A stretch of 64,000 nucleotides of DNA from Coniferiporia sulphurascens (Eukaryota > Basidiomycota > Agaricomycetes > Hymenochaetales > Hymenochaetaceae), in assembly GCA_002794785.1 (NCBI GenBank), contig NBBA01000001.1, positions 4,836,001 through 4,900,000 on the forward strand, written 5' to 3'. Positions 32,529-44,336 of this stretch are shown piece after piece (position 1 is the stretch's first letter; the number at the start of each line of letters is the position of its first letter). The notes under the pieces were generated by a model that was given only the letters and a program-made list of their open reading frames with translations, had not been told where the DNA came from and did no database searches. The position numbers and the translations under genes are program-made.

Positions 32529-34204
32529 GCAGGCAGAGATGCACCTTCGACTTGGTAGTCATGCGCGTTGTCAATACCGTCCGCCGTCGCGTTTGGATAT
32601 GCTGTTCCTAACAGTATCTCTTGTTAGAGCCAGTATATAGGGTGCACCCCTGGACTAAAAAAGAAGAAAACAAAAATCGCTTACTGATGTTCATGGCGGC
32701 ATATGATTGTGTATACGTGTCCGAGTCCTGATACTCAAGCAGTGGCGCGAGCAAGTAACCACCGAGCTCCGGATTCAAGTACAGCAGAGCCGGGAATGCC
32801 GCATATAGAACATCAACTGTATTCACACTTTGTTGGACTGCCTTTCCGCTGTGCCAACAATCGGATCAGTCTCGTTTAAAGCATGACCTAGGTATTAACG
32901 GAAGAAAGAGGAAGAAGGACATACTTATTGTCAGAACTGACACTACCAATGTTCTTCATGAACACCTTGACATCTGAAAAGTTCCATGTACCACCAATGT
33001 TACTGGTGAGTGTAATGTCCAGCGTACCCATCACCTGGCTCACACCCAGAGTAAGGAGATCCGCATAGTTGTCTGAGAGCATCGTGCCTGCCGATTTTAG
33101 CTGCTCATCAAACGTTTCCGCCGCAGATTGTGCTTGTGTAAAGTCATCTAAAAAGAATTTCACCTGTTGACCATTTAACAAATGACAGAGCAGCAAGTAA
33201 AATTGAAGAAAGTTTTCACTTAGTAACACAGACTGAAGAGGCAAGAAAAAGAGCCAGTGAACGTACAGCGCTACTGACGTTGCTAAACGCAGACATAAAA
33301 TACAGACTGCGCATCTGAGTTGTACCGTCTGTCAAAAGGTATTGAACCGATGGGTCACGCACAACACCGAGTGCCCAGACTGCAGGCTCCGGTGTATCCG
33401 TGACATTGCCCCAGTCGACCATCATGCTCATGATGGGTCTATTGTTGCTGCAGATATATACACAAGTCAGCTACCCATGTCCAGAATTCACATGGATATG
33501 GTGGGAAAATCGGAAAAGACATACAGCCCCACCACAGCTGGGGGTGTGTCAGCTGCGTTGTTGAGTGTCAGACTCGCATTCGCTGCTATATCACGATTCA
33601 TCTCATACCCAGAGATCGACCATGATGTTGTCGTCCCATCGATCTACTCAATCGGCCATATTTCATATCGTAAGTAATTTTTTCTTTCATGAAAGATGTC
33701 CTGACCTTCTTAAGGGAATAATATTCCGTTCCATCCTGTGGGAAGTTATTGATCTCTGTGAAGGCTTGCTGCATCTGAAGTTGCATCTGCAATATGACAT
33801 AGTCATCTCTGGTATCAACCGGAGTCCATTGGACCATCTCTGTCTCAGTACCAGTGAGAAAATCTGATCAATTTTTAATCTATCAGTCTCTATAATCGGC
33901 ATCTTAAAAGTTAGCATACCTCCTGTTAAGTCAGAGTACATTTGTAGACTATGCGGATTTCCGTCCAGAGATACCACTGACATGTAGAAATATGAAAAAG
34001 GGAGCGATTGGCAGATGAGATCTGCGGGCTGCATATATGAGCGAATCAATATCATTGCAATGATCTTCTTGATTTCCTATGATGACCCTTCAAAAGCAGT
34101 ACACACCTCAATTGGATTGAGGAAGGTCGCATTTATCTGCATTTCCCCTGTGGTCAAGACAAAAGTAGTGCTCGTTGGCGTAAACACGACTGCAGTCTGG
34201 TTTG

Positions 34205-34754
34205 TGTTACAATTTTCCTTTACTTCCTCTTTCTGCGCTGACTCACTTCCTCTTCGTCATCATCAGTCAGCGCAATTCCCCCATTCCTCTGTCTTACTCA
34301 TTTGCCTTGCGCCATAAGATGCCATGATGATGCCTTCTTGCACCATCATGACGTGCTTTGCTTACTGATCACCATACTTGTATTACCAAGGCACTCCCTT
34401 GAGTTCCATGACCTCTACGGTCTGGTAAACACACCTAACCAAGTCACTACAGTAACAAACACATAGAATAGCATATAAGCATGTAACTTCAGTAGCACAA
34501 GCCCTAAGCTTGTGCTCTTTGTTCATACAAGCCCATTATCTGCTATCACCAGTTTACTGTGTGCCACTTGACCATCAGTCGCTTCGTTGTAACCCGACGC
34601 GTTATAGAAGCCTACCGAGTCCCCTCGTCGATCAGGAAGCCCCATCGACAATCACCTTCGACTTACGACATCTAGGAAGCCCCATTGCCGTATCATCAGT
34701 ATCGCCGATCAGGAAGCCCCGACGACGATCACTGCGTAACCATTGAGCTTAACA
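34205..34754 (+). repeat. Gypsy solo LTR 10 in GtaA copy 3
   Basis: The 550-bp LTR has perfect target duplication GTTTG (34200-34204 and 34755-34759). The empty site is visible in copy 4 near 43040. It disrupts an exon next to codons for the conserved QTA stretch. Confidence 0.95.
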
Positions 34755-35198
34755 GTTTGCCTGGGTTATGTTGGTACTAAATACGTCCCCCATGATCCGA
34801 TATGCCTGTCCGTCAACCAATACAGATGTGTACCAACTAATGATCTAGATGAAAACATAGGGTAATCAGCTATCCTGATGGAAGAAAATTAGAAAGATAT
34901 AAAATGGCGAGCCGTTATGCCAGTGCGCGCACTCATGCTGTGCACACACAATCCGGACTGCAAAGCCTATGGTAACACAACGTACTTGGCTTTGGAACCA
35001 TGACCTCGGCCGGATGTTACTGATAGGGAGAGGTCCGTTTCCTTGTGGGATCCAGGAATTAAGGTAAGGCGAGCGCACAGCAAGTGGAAGTGCGGGAGGA
35101 TTGAATGGAGTGGTTGTCCATGAGCTTGGTCCACTTTGTGCAGTGACAAAGAAAACAGAGACGGAGAGCAACGCTATTACACATAGGACGTGGCGCAT

Positions 35199-35759
35199 TG
35201 GTCCGCCAGCAGCACAAGGAGACACAAAGATGGAGCAGGGGAATAACCTAGAAGAGCAGGGGAGCAGAGAATTTCAGCTGGGATTATATTCGACCTGAGA
35301 ATCATGATATGAAATTACAGTTTGCTGATAGGACGTGATGAAGATCCAGAGGAACATCAGCTGTGCAATTCCAGTCCATTTTCAAGCGATGTGGTGGGTG
35401 GGTTTGACTTAACTGTTCCAAAGTAGCCTCGCTGTATACAGACACTATCTGTCATTAGGTAGACGGACTCGCTGAGGACCTGGTCGAGGCCATCTACTTG
35501 CAGCTGCATTCTCCATGCTGAGTACATGTGTAAAGACGTGCCTATCCAAGGAAGCCAGTTCGATCACGCTGCCAGGGGAACGAGTTCAATAATTGTCTGT
35601 GGTTCTGGGAGTTTCATTCCGACATTTTTACTGGTCTTCTTGAAGCTTAGGTTCTTCGAGGTCAAGGTTTGAAACCCATTCTTACACTTATTTACAGCCA
35701 GGACGACGAAAGCACAGCCTTTGTTGTAACAAGCGATGCCAGTGGATGTTGATGAGCAA
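35199..35759. other. Flank between GtaA copy 3 and the F-box pseudogene
   Basis: No gene is recognised. Parts resemble the equivalent flank upstream of copy 4, which supports a duplicated unit. Confidence 0.4.
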
Positions 35760-37105
35760 GTTTGATGTGTGAAAGGACCCGTGCACTAAACTAGATGAGC
35801 CGCGAACCATGACTGCTTCGTCCCAATTAAATCCGACCGCAACGACACCTCATGAATTGCAGCAACGCCCATCACATATGTGCTGCATTCTTGAGAAACG
35901 AAGTCTCTCGTCTTCCTGCCATCCGAGCTCTATTCTGCCATTCTGAGCCATGTTGACGACGAGCACATCCTAGGTAACAACACTCGCGCTTACCCATGCC
36001 ATACCGCGCACACCCATCACCTCTTTGCTCATATCTGTCTCAGGCATCCATTGTAGCTTGTCCAATTGCACCTCCGTCTGCTCTCGAAGGAAATGAATGC
36101 TCATTATGTGCATGACTTCTGACTAGCCATCAACCTACTCGCTTTACTCGACAATCTTGCAAGTTTGGCACTTTTCGTCGGTCTGAACTTCGCACCGGAG
36201 GGTCTTTCGGAGGTCTTCGAGGATCACAAGGAGCTACAGTATTTGTCGTTGTGATTTAGGCCTTAGTGAACCCGAGTTGTGCATGCTGGTTCCTGACCAG
36301 GACCTACGAGTACCCGACGCAGCATGAAAAAAGCAAATTACTACAGTCAATCACCGGCTAATGGGACAATGCCGGTCACTGAAACACTTGGCTAGAACAT
36401 GCTGTATCCACTCAAATTTCTTCATTGTTTTTGCATTTTGCAGCTGGAAATACACCTCTGATTCAGAATAAAGTATTTCAAGCTTTTTGAGCCAGAATTC
36501 GGCAAGAAAACCAGAAATTACTCATAAAAACTTCGAAATTAAAATTTGTCAATAAAGAGTCACAGAGAATAGTACATATAATGCTGTAGATAAGTGTTAA
36601 ATTTTTGTTGTATATAAATCCAGTGAGTGTGGGCCTCATCTCGGACAAATAATCATTGCAATTGATAAAGAAATGGTGGAGAAAGAAGAAAAACAAAAGT
36701 TACCACAACCTCCCGGTTACTAATGTAGATCTATTTTCCTCTTATGGATGTTTCCCTTTGGTCGTCACGATGCTACTCCTTCCTTTTTTAGCCTTTTCCT
36801 ATAGCCGAAATAATTAATTATACTGTAATGAGTTTGACTTATCGTGGGAAAGACCTGTGCCAAAGATTGGTGAAGGCCCAATTTTGCCAGATTTCTCCAT
36901 TCTGCTATAGCTCAGTCAATTCTGCTCAGATTCCTCTCAAATTTTGTATATAGATAGCTACTTTCTCACTGAACATGAATATATTTTTTAGTTTCAGATG
37001 TTGAGTAATGTACTGCGAGAAATAGCTTGACAAGCTCAGGTATCCCATTAGCCGGTGATTGACTGTACCAACTTATCAAAGGTGCATACTTCGACTTAAC
37101 ACTCC
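35760..37105 (+). pseudogene. F-box/LRR pseudogene, paralogue of the gene at 44963
   Basis: The sequence follows the functional gene from its upstream region through exon 1 and the start of exon 2. The start codon is AAG instead of ATG near 35901. Part of the LRR-proximal exon is deleted around 36100, and exon 2 is split at 36343 by a MITE. Homology resumes at 37066 (GCATACTTCGACT) and fades by about 37100. Confidence 0.85.
36344..37065. mobile_element. Tc1/mariner-like MITE (722 bp)
   Basis: Perfect 23-bp terminal inverted repeats begin CAGTCAATCACCGGC at the left and end with its complement at the right. Each end is flanked by TA (36342-36343 and 37066-37067). The inside is AT-rich and has no transposase. 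The empty site is visible in the intact F-box gene near 45440 (TTACTACCAAT). CAGT ends and TA target duplication point to the Tc1/mariner superfamily. Confidence 0.88.
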
Positions 37106-37259
37106 TAACACTGCATGCAGCTCAACACTCAGTCATAGGCAAAGCACATGGAGTACTCATTAGTCAATCTCCAAAAACGAAGAAGCGATAACCAGCATGG
37201 AGGAAGCTGCGGCTGCTGAATGATTGGGGTCTCTAGGGATCTGTCTTACAGAGACGTAT

Positions 37260-37820
37260 TGTTACAATTTTTCCCTTACTTCCCCTTATGCGCTGACTCA
37301 CTTCCTCTTCATCATCATCAGTCAGCGCAACTCCCCCATTTCTCTACCTTACTCATCCTCATTCACCCTACACCATAAGACGCCATGATGACGCCTTACT
37401 GCACCATCATGACATGCTTTGATTACTGATCACCGTACTTGTATTACCAAGGCAATCCCTTGAGTTCCATGACCGTCCATAGGTCTGGTAAACATACCTA
37501 ACCAAGTCGCTACAGTAACAAACACATAGAGTAGTATATAAGCATGTAACTTCAGTAGCACAAGCCCTAAGCTTGTGCTCTTTGTTCATACAAGCCCATT
37601 ATCTGCTACCGCCAATCTACTGTGCGCCTCGTGACCAATAGTCGTTTTCGTTGTAACCCGACTTGCTACGAGAAGCCCTCCGCGTCCACATCGTCGATCA
37701 GGAAGCCCCACTGACGATCATTCTCGACTTACGACATCTAGGAAGCCCCGTTGCCGTACCATCAGTTCCGACGATCAGGAAGCCCCGACGTCGATCACCG
37801 CGTAACCGTTGAGCTTAACA
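37260..37820 (+). repeat. Gypsy solo LTR 11
   Basis: The 561-bp LTR has perfect target duplication CGTAT (37255-37259 and 37821-37825). It shows the 10-bp stem TGCGCTGACT/AGTCAGCGCA (37289-37298 and 37320-37329) with a 21-nt loop. Four AGGAAGCCCC-type boxes start near 37671, 37700, 37740 and 37777. Confidence 0.95.
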
Positions 37821-37838
37821 CGTATCCCTTTTCAAAGG

Positions 37839-38095
37839 TCTTAAAATCTACGCACGTTGTGGTAGATGATGAGGTGCAGTGGTGGTGATCAGGCAAGGTG
37901 GGTTATCAGCATAAACCGATGTATTTCTAGGGCGAGACCAGCTCCCCTTATATACACGTTCCATGGGCTAGTACTACTATAACTGTCTAGCTCCTATATC
38001 CTATGGCATTATCGTTGTGTTATCATTCACTTAGTAAGGTGGTTGTTCATATGACCACGTACTATATTTATATTGTTTGTTATATTTATTTAATA
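37839..38095 (-). repeat. Copia solo LTR with target duplication
   Basis: The 257-bp sequence is the reverse complement of a relative of the LTR at 2865-3120, alignable end to end. It is flanked by AAAGG on both sides (37834-37838 and 38096-38100), which fixes the ends. It lies only 18 bp from gypsy solo LTR 11. Confidence 0.92.
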
Positions 38096-39498
38096 AAAGG
38101 GCAGGAGAAGGTCGACACCATGAAGTATTAATAATCATTTTGCGCAGCTCGAAGATGACTTAAGCAATGACATTCTCGTTAAACCGATTTTATCTCAATA
38201 TTGTGTGTCCATAATCCCACTCCTTTAAACTGGAACCTGACCAAATAAGCGAGCCTCATCGAAAGGATTATTTCGTGGCTCGGCCCTTACTATTCATCTT
38301 TATAATGGCATCATGCTTGATGGCCATGATAAAGAAGTAGGGTGACTGGATGCGATTGTACTTGGCAGACATGAACCTAACTTGCTCCGAACCTCATACC
38401 ACTCACACATCATGTGACGGAGTTTGAGTGCAATGATGATATTGGCTGAATTTGGATTTTTATCCTGACTCACTCAGTCTCGCTCGCGTCTCTGAGTCAA
38501 CGATCTCTTCTTAGACTATTTTTGGCTTAACACCTCATTCATCCATTTTTGGACCTGGTCTTCTTATCATTGTCGGTACCATTCTTGCTGCTTTTCCATT
38601 ATTGTGAATGAAAATCACAAGAAAGAAGGCTTTCCAGATCAGCGACCTGACAACTAGTAAACACTCTCGGATAATATGCCAGACATGCCAGATTTATACG
38701 GTGTACTTGTGATCCTGGCTTTTTCCTTACAGAATCCGTATACTCATCCTCATTGATGCCGACTTGTATGGCATTGATATCGTTTCCGTTTACAAATGCA
38801 GAAGAGGTGCTGAAGTATACTGGTATTAGTCTAGGAGTGGCTAGGGAAATTACCAGAGAAAGCCATCGTTCAGTGAATGTCACAAAGCAACAAAAAATAA
38901 CAAAAGTCGAGCAGGATGCCAGCGCACTTCTTATGGACACCAATGACAACTCTTGCTATGGAACCTCCGATGGAGCTTACCGCTGCTATGGGTTGAGGCT
39001 GGCTGCATTCAAGTTGTTTCTGCTGCGGACTTCCCCGGGCCGTCGCACCTGAACTACCCGGCACACCCTAGACTCAGGCCACTTCTCAAAATGTCTCTAC
39101 TATTCCAATGGCCAACGGAATTCATTTAAGAGCTTCTGTACAATAATATTAATCACTTTTCCCTGTCTATCCTTTTTGTTTGCTCATGTGGGGGGCGCAG
39201 ATGGGTGCTTGTGTGCACTTAGTTGGAATGCCAATGGGCTTCTGTATGGCTTCCAGAATTATTCCGGAGCATGGAAAATACCTTGCTTTCCCCCGATGCA
39301 TCACTAGTAAGTATTATGAAGAGACAATGTAACTTAGAAGGGGAGTCCTTTTAAAGTTCGCTATAGCATATACTAAGTGTTCATCCTAATGACAGATTAA
39401 ATAGACATTCCCCCATGACCATTCGTCCCTACATATGCGATATCATCGATATTCAAAATTGAAAATCGACCAGAGGTCGACTTGCACAAACACAAAAA
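38096..39498. other. No gene recognised; 3' flank of GtaA copy 4
   Basis: Open stretches exist on both strands around 38600-39060 but resemble no family. From about 39080 the sequence resembles the 3' flank of copy 2 (16540), and from 39330 that of copies 1 and 3. Confidence 0.4.
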
Positions 39499-42400
39499 TC
39501 AAGCAGGGTCAGAATACAACGGCGGCGCCTCCCTCTCCTGCTGTAACCGCTCGATGTCCCGCCGCAAGTTTTCCATCTCCGAGCGCACTTCCTCATTGAG
39601 AAGAGGCCGCAGAGCCATCACCACCTGCTGTAAAGCAGTTCCATCTCCTGGTGACTGGTTAATACTCCTCCGCCTAACTACGTCTGCGTTCTCGGGCACC
39701 TCGCCATGTTGGGCCAATGCGGGAGGCCTGTCGGCATCTGAAGACGTAGTGAGACCTGTTGACCACGCGCTACTCGGTAGTACCGGGGGCACTGTCGTCT
39801 GCGCGGCCTTGGATTTAGACGGGTAAGTGGTATTCACAAAATGGCCATTGGTTGTGACCCTAGCGCCCAGAAGGAATGGATCAACCGCCCCATCGGGTAC
39901 AGACCGGACAGAGGGCCCCCCCTTGCCATACCCAGTTGTCGTGCTTTGGTCGCGTTGCTGGCGGAGCGGCTCACGCCGACGGCGTACACAAAAGAACATG
40001 CCAAGGCCGAATGTGATGAGAGCTACAAGTCTGCCGCCTATGCCACCCCCGACCGCTGCTGCATTTGGCTTTGATGGTTTATCTGGAATGGTGCTCCCAT
40101 CATCGGGAAAGCTAATCGGTTTGGCCGTAACGCTACAGAAGTTACAGCATGAGCAGGAATCCCAAAAGACGAACCGGAGATAATTACTTAAGCGCAAGTA
40201 ATGAAAATAAGCTGCCTATAGTGGGGCTGGAATGAAGCACCATTAATATAATTCAAATAGGTTGTGTACTTGCTGACATTACCTATTTATGCCCGAACCC
40301 CGTCCGTTGATCGTTTGTCCGGTAGTCGGGTCGTACACAACAGTAAAGGGTGTACTGTTGAAGTTTGCGCTTGCGTATCCATGCAGCTGTCCAACCATTA
40401 AGTCACGCGTCGTGGTGTCTGTCAACGCCGATGCTGTGAACATAATCGAGTCTGTAAACCGAGTAAACATCAGGACGAGTGAGGTCATTGGAATGGGTTA
40501 ATGTCATGTACTTAATGTTGCAACTGATGGGTCTTGATTACTTAATGGCAGACCGTAATTCGCCTGTTCTAGGAATTAAGGAAATTGTTAGCCAAGGTTC
40601 AGACACGAAAGCCGCTGGAAGTTCGCACTGGCAATATTAGAGTAAAAACTTGTAAGCACTTGATATACCTTGTCCGGAACGAGGTCCAAGTTAAGCAGTT
40701 TGTCCGCATATAAATTGTACATCAGCCCGTTTGAGTTCGGAGTGTTGTAAAAAAAGTCGACATGCATGCCGTCCGCCGCAACCGCATTACTTGTCCACTG
40801 CTCAACATAAGATGTTGCCATTGTCTGCAGTACAGGTGAGTGGAGAAGAATATATGTGAGAATGTAATTTTGATAGCAAATTGAGGAAATCTCACATTAA
40901 AGTGCGCTTGATCATCGTCCACGCCTGCAATCTCGGCAATCTTAGCCATTGCGGCAATTCCAATGATCCCTTTCAGTGCAGTGTTCGTCTGATTGTTATC
41001 CGAGAGACCGTTCGTGATACCAAAATCTGCTGAACTCCTTTCATTACCAAATCATGTTAAAAAACCTTACACTTTGACCATAAAAAAAGAAAGCAGTACT
41101 TACTGATTTATAGGATTCAGGGTATTGGTAACAAGGAAATTTGCCCAATTTCGAAGAAGCGTGTACTGAAGTAATTAGATATTAGAAAAGAAAAGCGGGA
41201 ATGCGATGAGTTCATCAAAGGAGGGGAGGGGAAGAAGACCAGAAGACAAGACTAACGTGCTTAGCAAGGAATGTTCCATTTCCAGAGGCTTGAGAGTAGG
41301 CTAGCGTCATGATGAGCATATTCACGGTCTCTGCTGTTACGTTAAGAGAGTCTAAAAGCAGCTGAGCGAGGCAGGCAGAGACGCACCTTCGACTTGGTAG
41401 TCATGCGTGTTGTTAACACCGTCCGCCGTCGCGTTTGGATATGCCGTGCCTAACAGTATTACTCATAAGAGCTAGCATATAGGGTACGCCATGGAACCAA
41501 AAGGGAGAAACAAAAACCGCGTACCTATGTTCATGGCGGCGTAACTCCGCGTATACGCGTCCGAGTCCTGGTACTCAAGCAATGGCGCGAGCAAATGACC
41601 GCCAAGCTCCGGATTTAGGTACAGCAGAGCCGGGAATGCCGTGTATAGTACGTCAACTGTATTCACGCTTTGTCGGACTGTCTTTCCACTGTGTCGACAG
41701 TTCAGTCTTGTTTAGAGCACAGCCTAGGTATTAACGGAAGGAGGAAAAAGCACGTACTTATTGTCAGACCCAACACTACCAATGTTCTTCATGAACACCT
41801 TAACGTCTGAAAAGTTCCATCCACCACCAAAGTTACTGGCGAGTGTGATGTCCAGTGTACCCATCACTTGGCTCACACCCAGAGCAAGGAGATCCGCATA
41901 GTTGTCTGAGAGCGTCGTGCCTGCCGATTTTAGCTGCTCATTAAACGTTTCCGCCGCAGATTGTGCTCGTGCGAAGTCGTCTAAAAAGAATTTCACCTGT
42001 TGACCATTTAACAAACGACAGAGCAGCGAGTAAAATTGAAGAAAATTTTCACTTAATAACACAGACAGAAGAGGCGAGAAAAAGAGCTGGTGAACGTACA
42101 GTGTTACTGACGTTGCTAAACGCAGACATAAAATACGGACTGCGCATCTGAGTCGTACCATCCGTCAAAAGGTATTGAACCGATGGGTCACGCACAACAC
42201 CGAGTGCCCAGACTGCAGGCTCCGGTGTATCCGTGACATTGCCCCAGTCAACCATCATGCTCATGACGGGACTGTTGTTGCCACAGATATATGCACAAGT
42301 CAGTCATCACGTCTAGGCTTTGCATGGATACAGCGAGAGAAAATCGGAAAAGACATACAGTCCCAACGAATACACTGTAGGTGTGTCAGCCGCGTTGTCG

Positions 42401-43494
42401 AGCGTCAGACCCGCACTCGTCGCTATTCCACAGTTCGTCTCATACCCAGAGATCGACCATGATGTCGTCGTCCCGTCGATCTACTCAATCAGCCATATTT
42501 CATATTATAAGTAATTGTTTTCTTCCGTGTAAGATGTTCTGACCTTCTTGAAGGAATAATATTCCGTTCCATCCTGTGGGAAGTTATTAACTTCTGTAAA
42601 CGCTTGCTGCGTTTGAAGTTGCATCTGCAATATGACATAGTCATCTTTGGTATCATCCGGAGTCCATTGGACAATCTCTAAGTCAATATCGCCGAGAAAA
42701 CCTGTTAAAATTTAAATCTATCAATTTTTATAACCGGCATCATACAAGTTCCGCATACCTCCTGCTAAGTCAGAGTACATTTGTAGACTATGCGGATTTC
42801 CGTCCAGAGATACCGCTGACATGTAGAAATACGAAAAAGGGAGCGATTGGCAGATGAGATCTGCGGGCTGCATATATGAGCGAATCAATATCATTGCAAT
42901 GATCTTCTTGATTTCCTATGATGACCCTTCAAAAGCAGTACGCACCTCAATCGGATTGAGGAAGGTTGCGTTTATCTGCATTTTCCCTGCGGTCAAGACA
43001 AAAGTAGTGCTCGTTGGCGTAAACTCGACCGCAGTCTGGTTTGCCTGAGTTATGTTGGCACTTAATATGTCCCCCATTTCCCCCATGATCCGATATGCCT
43101 GCCCGTCAACCAATACAGACATGTACCAATATATGGTCTGGATGAAGACATCAAGCAATCAGCAATTCTATTGGGAGAAAACTGGAAAAATATGAAATGG
43201 AGAGTCCGAGTCGTTATGCCGGTGCGGCGCGCATTCACGACGCCCTTATCGAAATGCAAATCCGATGGAAACGCAATGCACTTGGTATTGAAGTCATGAC
43301 ATCGGATAATTACTAGTTATTGGGAAAGAACCATTTCCTTGTGGGAGCCAGGAATTGAGGTAAGGTGAGCACACAGCAAGTGGAAGCGCGGGAGGATTGA
43401 ATGGAGTGGTTGTCCATGAGCTTGGTCCACTTTGTGCAGCGACAAAGAGAACAGAGACGGAGAGAAACGCTATTGCGCATAGGACGTGGCGCAT
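39499..43494 (-). pseudogene. GtaA-like gene, copy 4, complete length with one nonsense codon
   Basis: This is the only array copy free of insertions. It starts at 43494 (MRHVLCAIAFLSVSVLF signal peptide) and ends at 39499 with PPLYSDPA. All family exons are in place: YRIMGEMGD (43090), SMMVDWGNV (42250), YLNPELGGHLL (41620), AKIAEIAG (40930), YNLYADKLLNL (40700), the TRFTDSIMFTASAL exon (40440), transmembrane segment (about 40000-40060) and tail. A TGA at 43294-43296 stands where copies 1-3 encode Trp in SWF. Unless an upstream splice donor (GTAATT just before) removes it, only a short peptide is made. I therefore call it a pseudogene with reserve. Confidence 0.7.
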
Positions 43495-44014
43495 TGGTAC
43501 TGCCAGCAGAACAAGGGGATACACAGAGGTGGGTGGGGGAAGAATCTAGAGGAGCAGGGGGAGCTCTCACTGGGCATGATGTAAAGCCCAAATCATGATA
43601 TGCTACAGCCTAGTGACAGAGCGTGATGAACTTGACCCAGAGGAAACATAGTAAGGGGGTCTGATCAAGTACTGTTCCAAGTCAGTTAAGTAGCTTCGTT
43701 GTTAATAGACACTAGCAACCGCCGATGTGAAGGTGCTTTTTTGGCCGTGATGTCAGCCTGTGTCACCTGTGTAACACCAAAGCTTTGTATGTGAGACGAT
43801 CAACTAGTAGATGCTGTAGTAGACGAAGAAATTTGGGGGCACGGCAAAGTGGGTCAATGGAGACACATACTAACAATGATAGGGCCCGATACCTATTTTA
43901 AATTGAGTTTTTCATATCATGGATTTCAAGATCATGAAGATGGGGTTTGACCATAACACTGTGCGGTTCGAGCGTCACATCAGCTCCTTGGGTTACTGGC
44001 CCTTCTTGTGCGCG
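43495..44014. other. Upstream flank of GtaA copy 4
   Basis: No gene is seen. It probably includes the promoter of copy 4. Confidence 0.4.
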
Positions 44015-44336
44015 AGAAAAGGAACAGTACGAATCGCTCCTGCCGGTTCACATGCAAGCTGCACAGACACTTCGTGCGCCTTCTCGTTGCCCTGATCCTG
44101 ACCTTTCAATACAACGAAACGAAGACGGATGTACCCAGCAGAGACGATAGGCATACAAACGACACCGACAAGAGCAAGCTTTCACTGGAAGGTGACATTA
44201 ACAATGGCCGCATTAATTGTCGCAACACCTCAGACAATCAGTGCAAGGGTAACACCGGCAAGGCCAATCACCTTCTGAGGGTTGTTGCTCAAGCCAGCAG
44301 TCAGAGCATCGAACACTTGTGTTTGCCCCATCCTAG
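44015..44336 (-). pseudogene. ABCB (MDR-type) transporter fragment
   Basis: Read on minus, the translation gives FDALTAGLSNNPQKVIGLAG, then a membrane-like stretch (GVATINAAIVNVTFQ), then SAGYIRLRFVVLKGQ and AHEVSVQLACEPAGAIRTV. This is the second membrane domain of fungal ABCB/a-factor-type exporters, near the intracellular loop. Two TGA codons interrupt it, and no nucleotide-binding domain or other exons are nearby. It is a relic, not a gene. Confidence 0.8.

Larger units (their letters stand above)
16803..35198 (-). pseudogene. GtaA-like gene, copy 3, split by three gypsy insertions
   Basis: The start is at 35198 (MRHVLCVIALLSVSVFF) and the end at 16803 (PPLYSDPA and stop). About 14.3 kb of the 18.4 kb span is inserted DNA: solo LTR 10 (34205-34754) in an early exon, solo LTR 9 (31970-32528) in an intron-proximal region, and the nested gypsy composite (17901-31134) inside the exon encoding GLP/LSNQDPS. 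After removing these, the order of exons equals copy 4. The C-terminal transmembrane segment and tail are at 17468-16803. Host codons between insertions are well kept, so inactivation looks fairly recent. Confidence 0.9.

Noticed and set aside
38599..39052. Overlapping open frames on both strands
   Set aside because: Neither resembles a known protein and neither recurs beside the other GtaA copies, so no gene is called.
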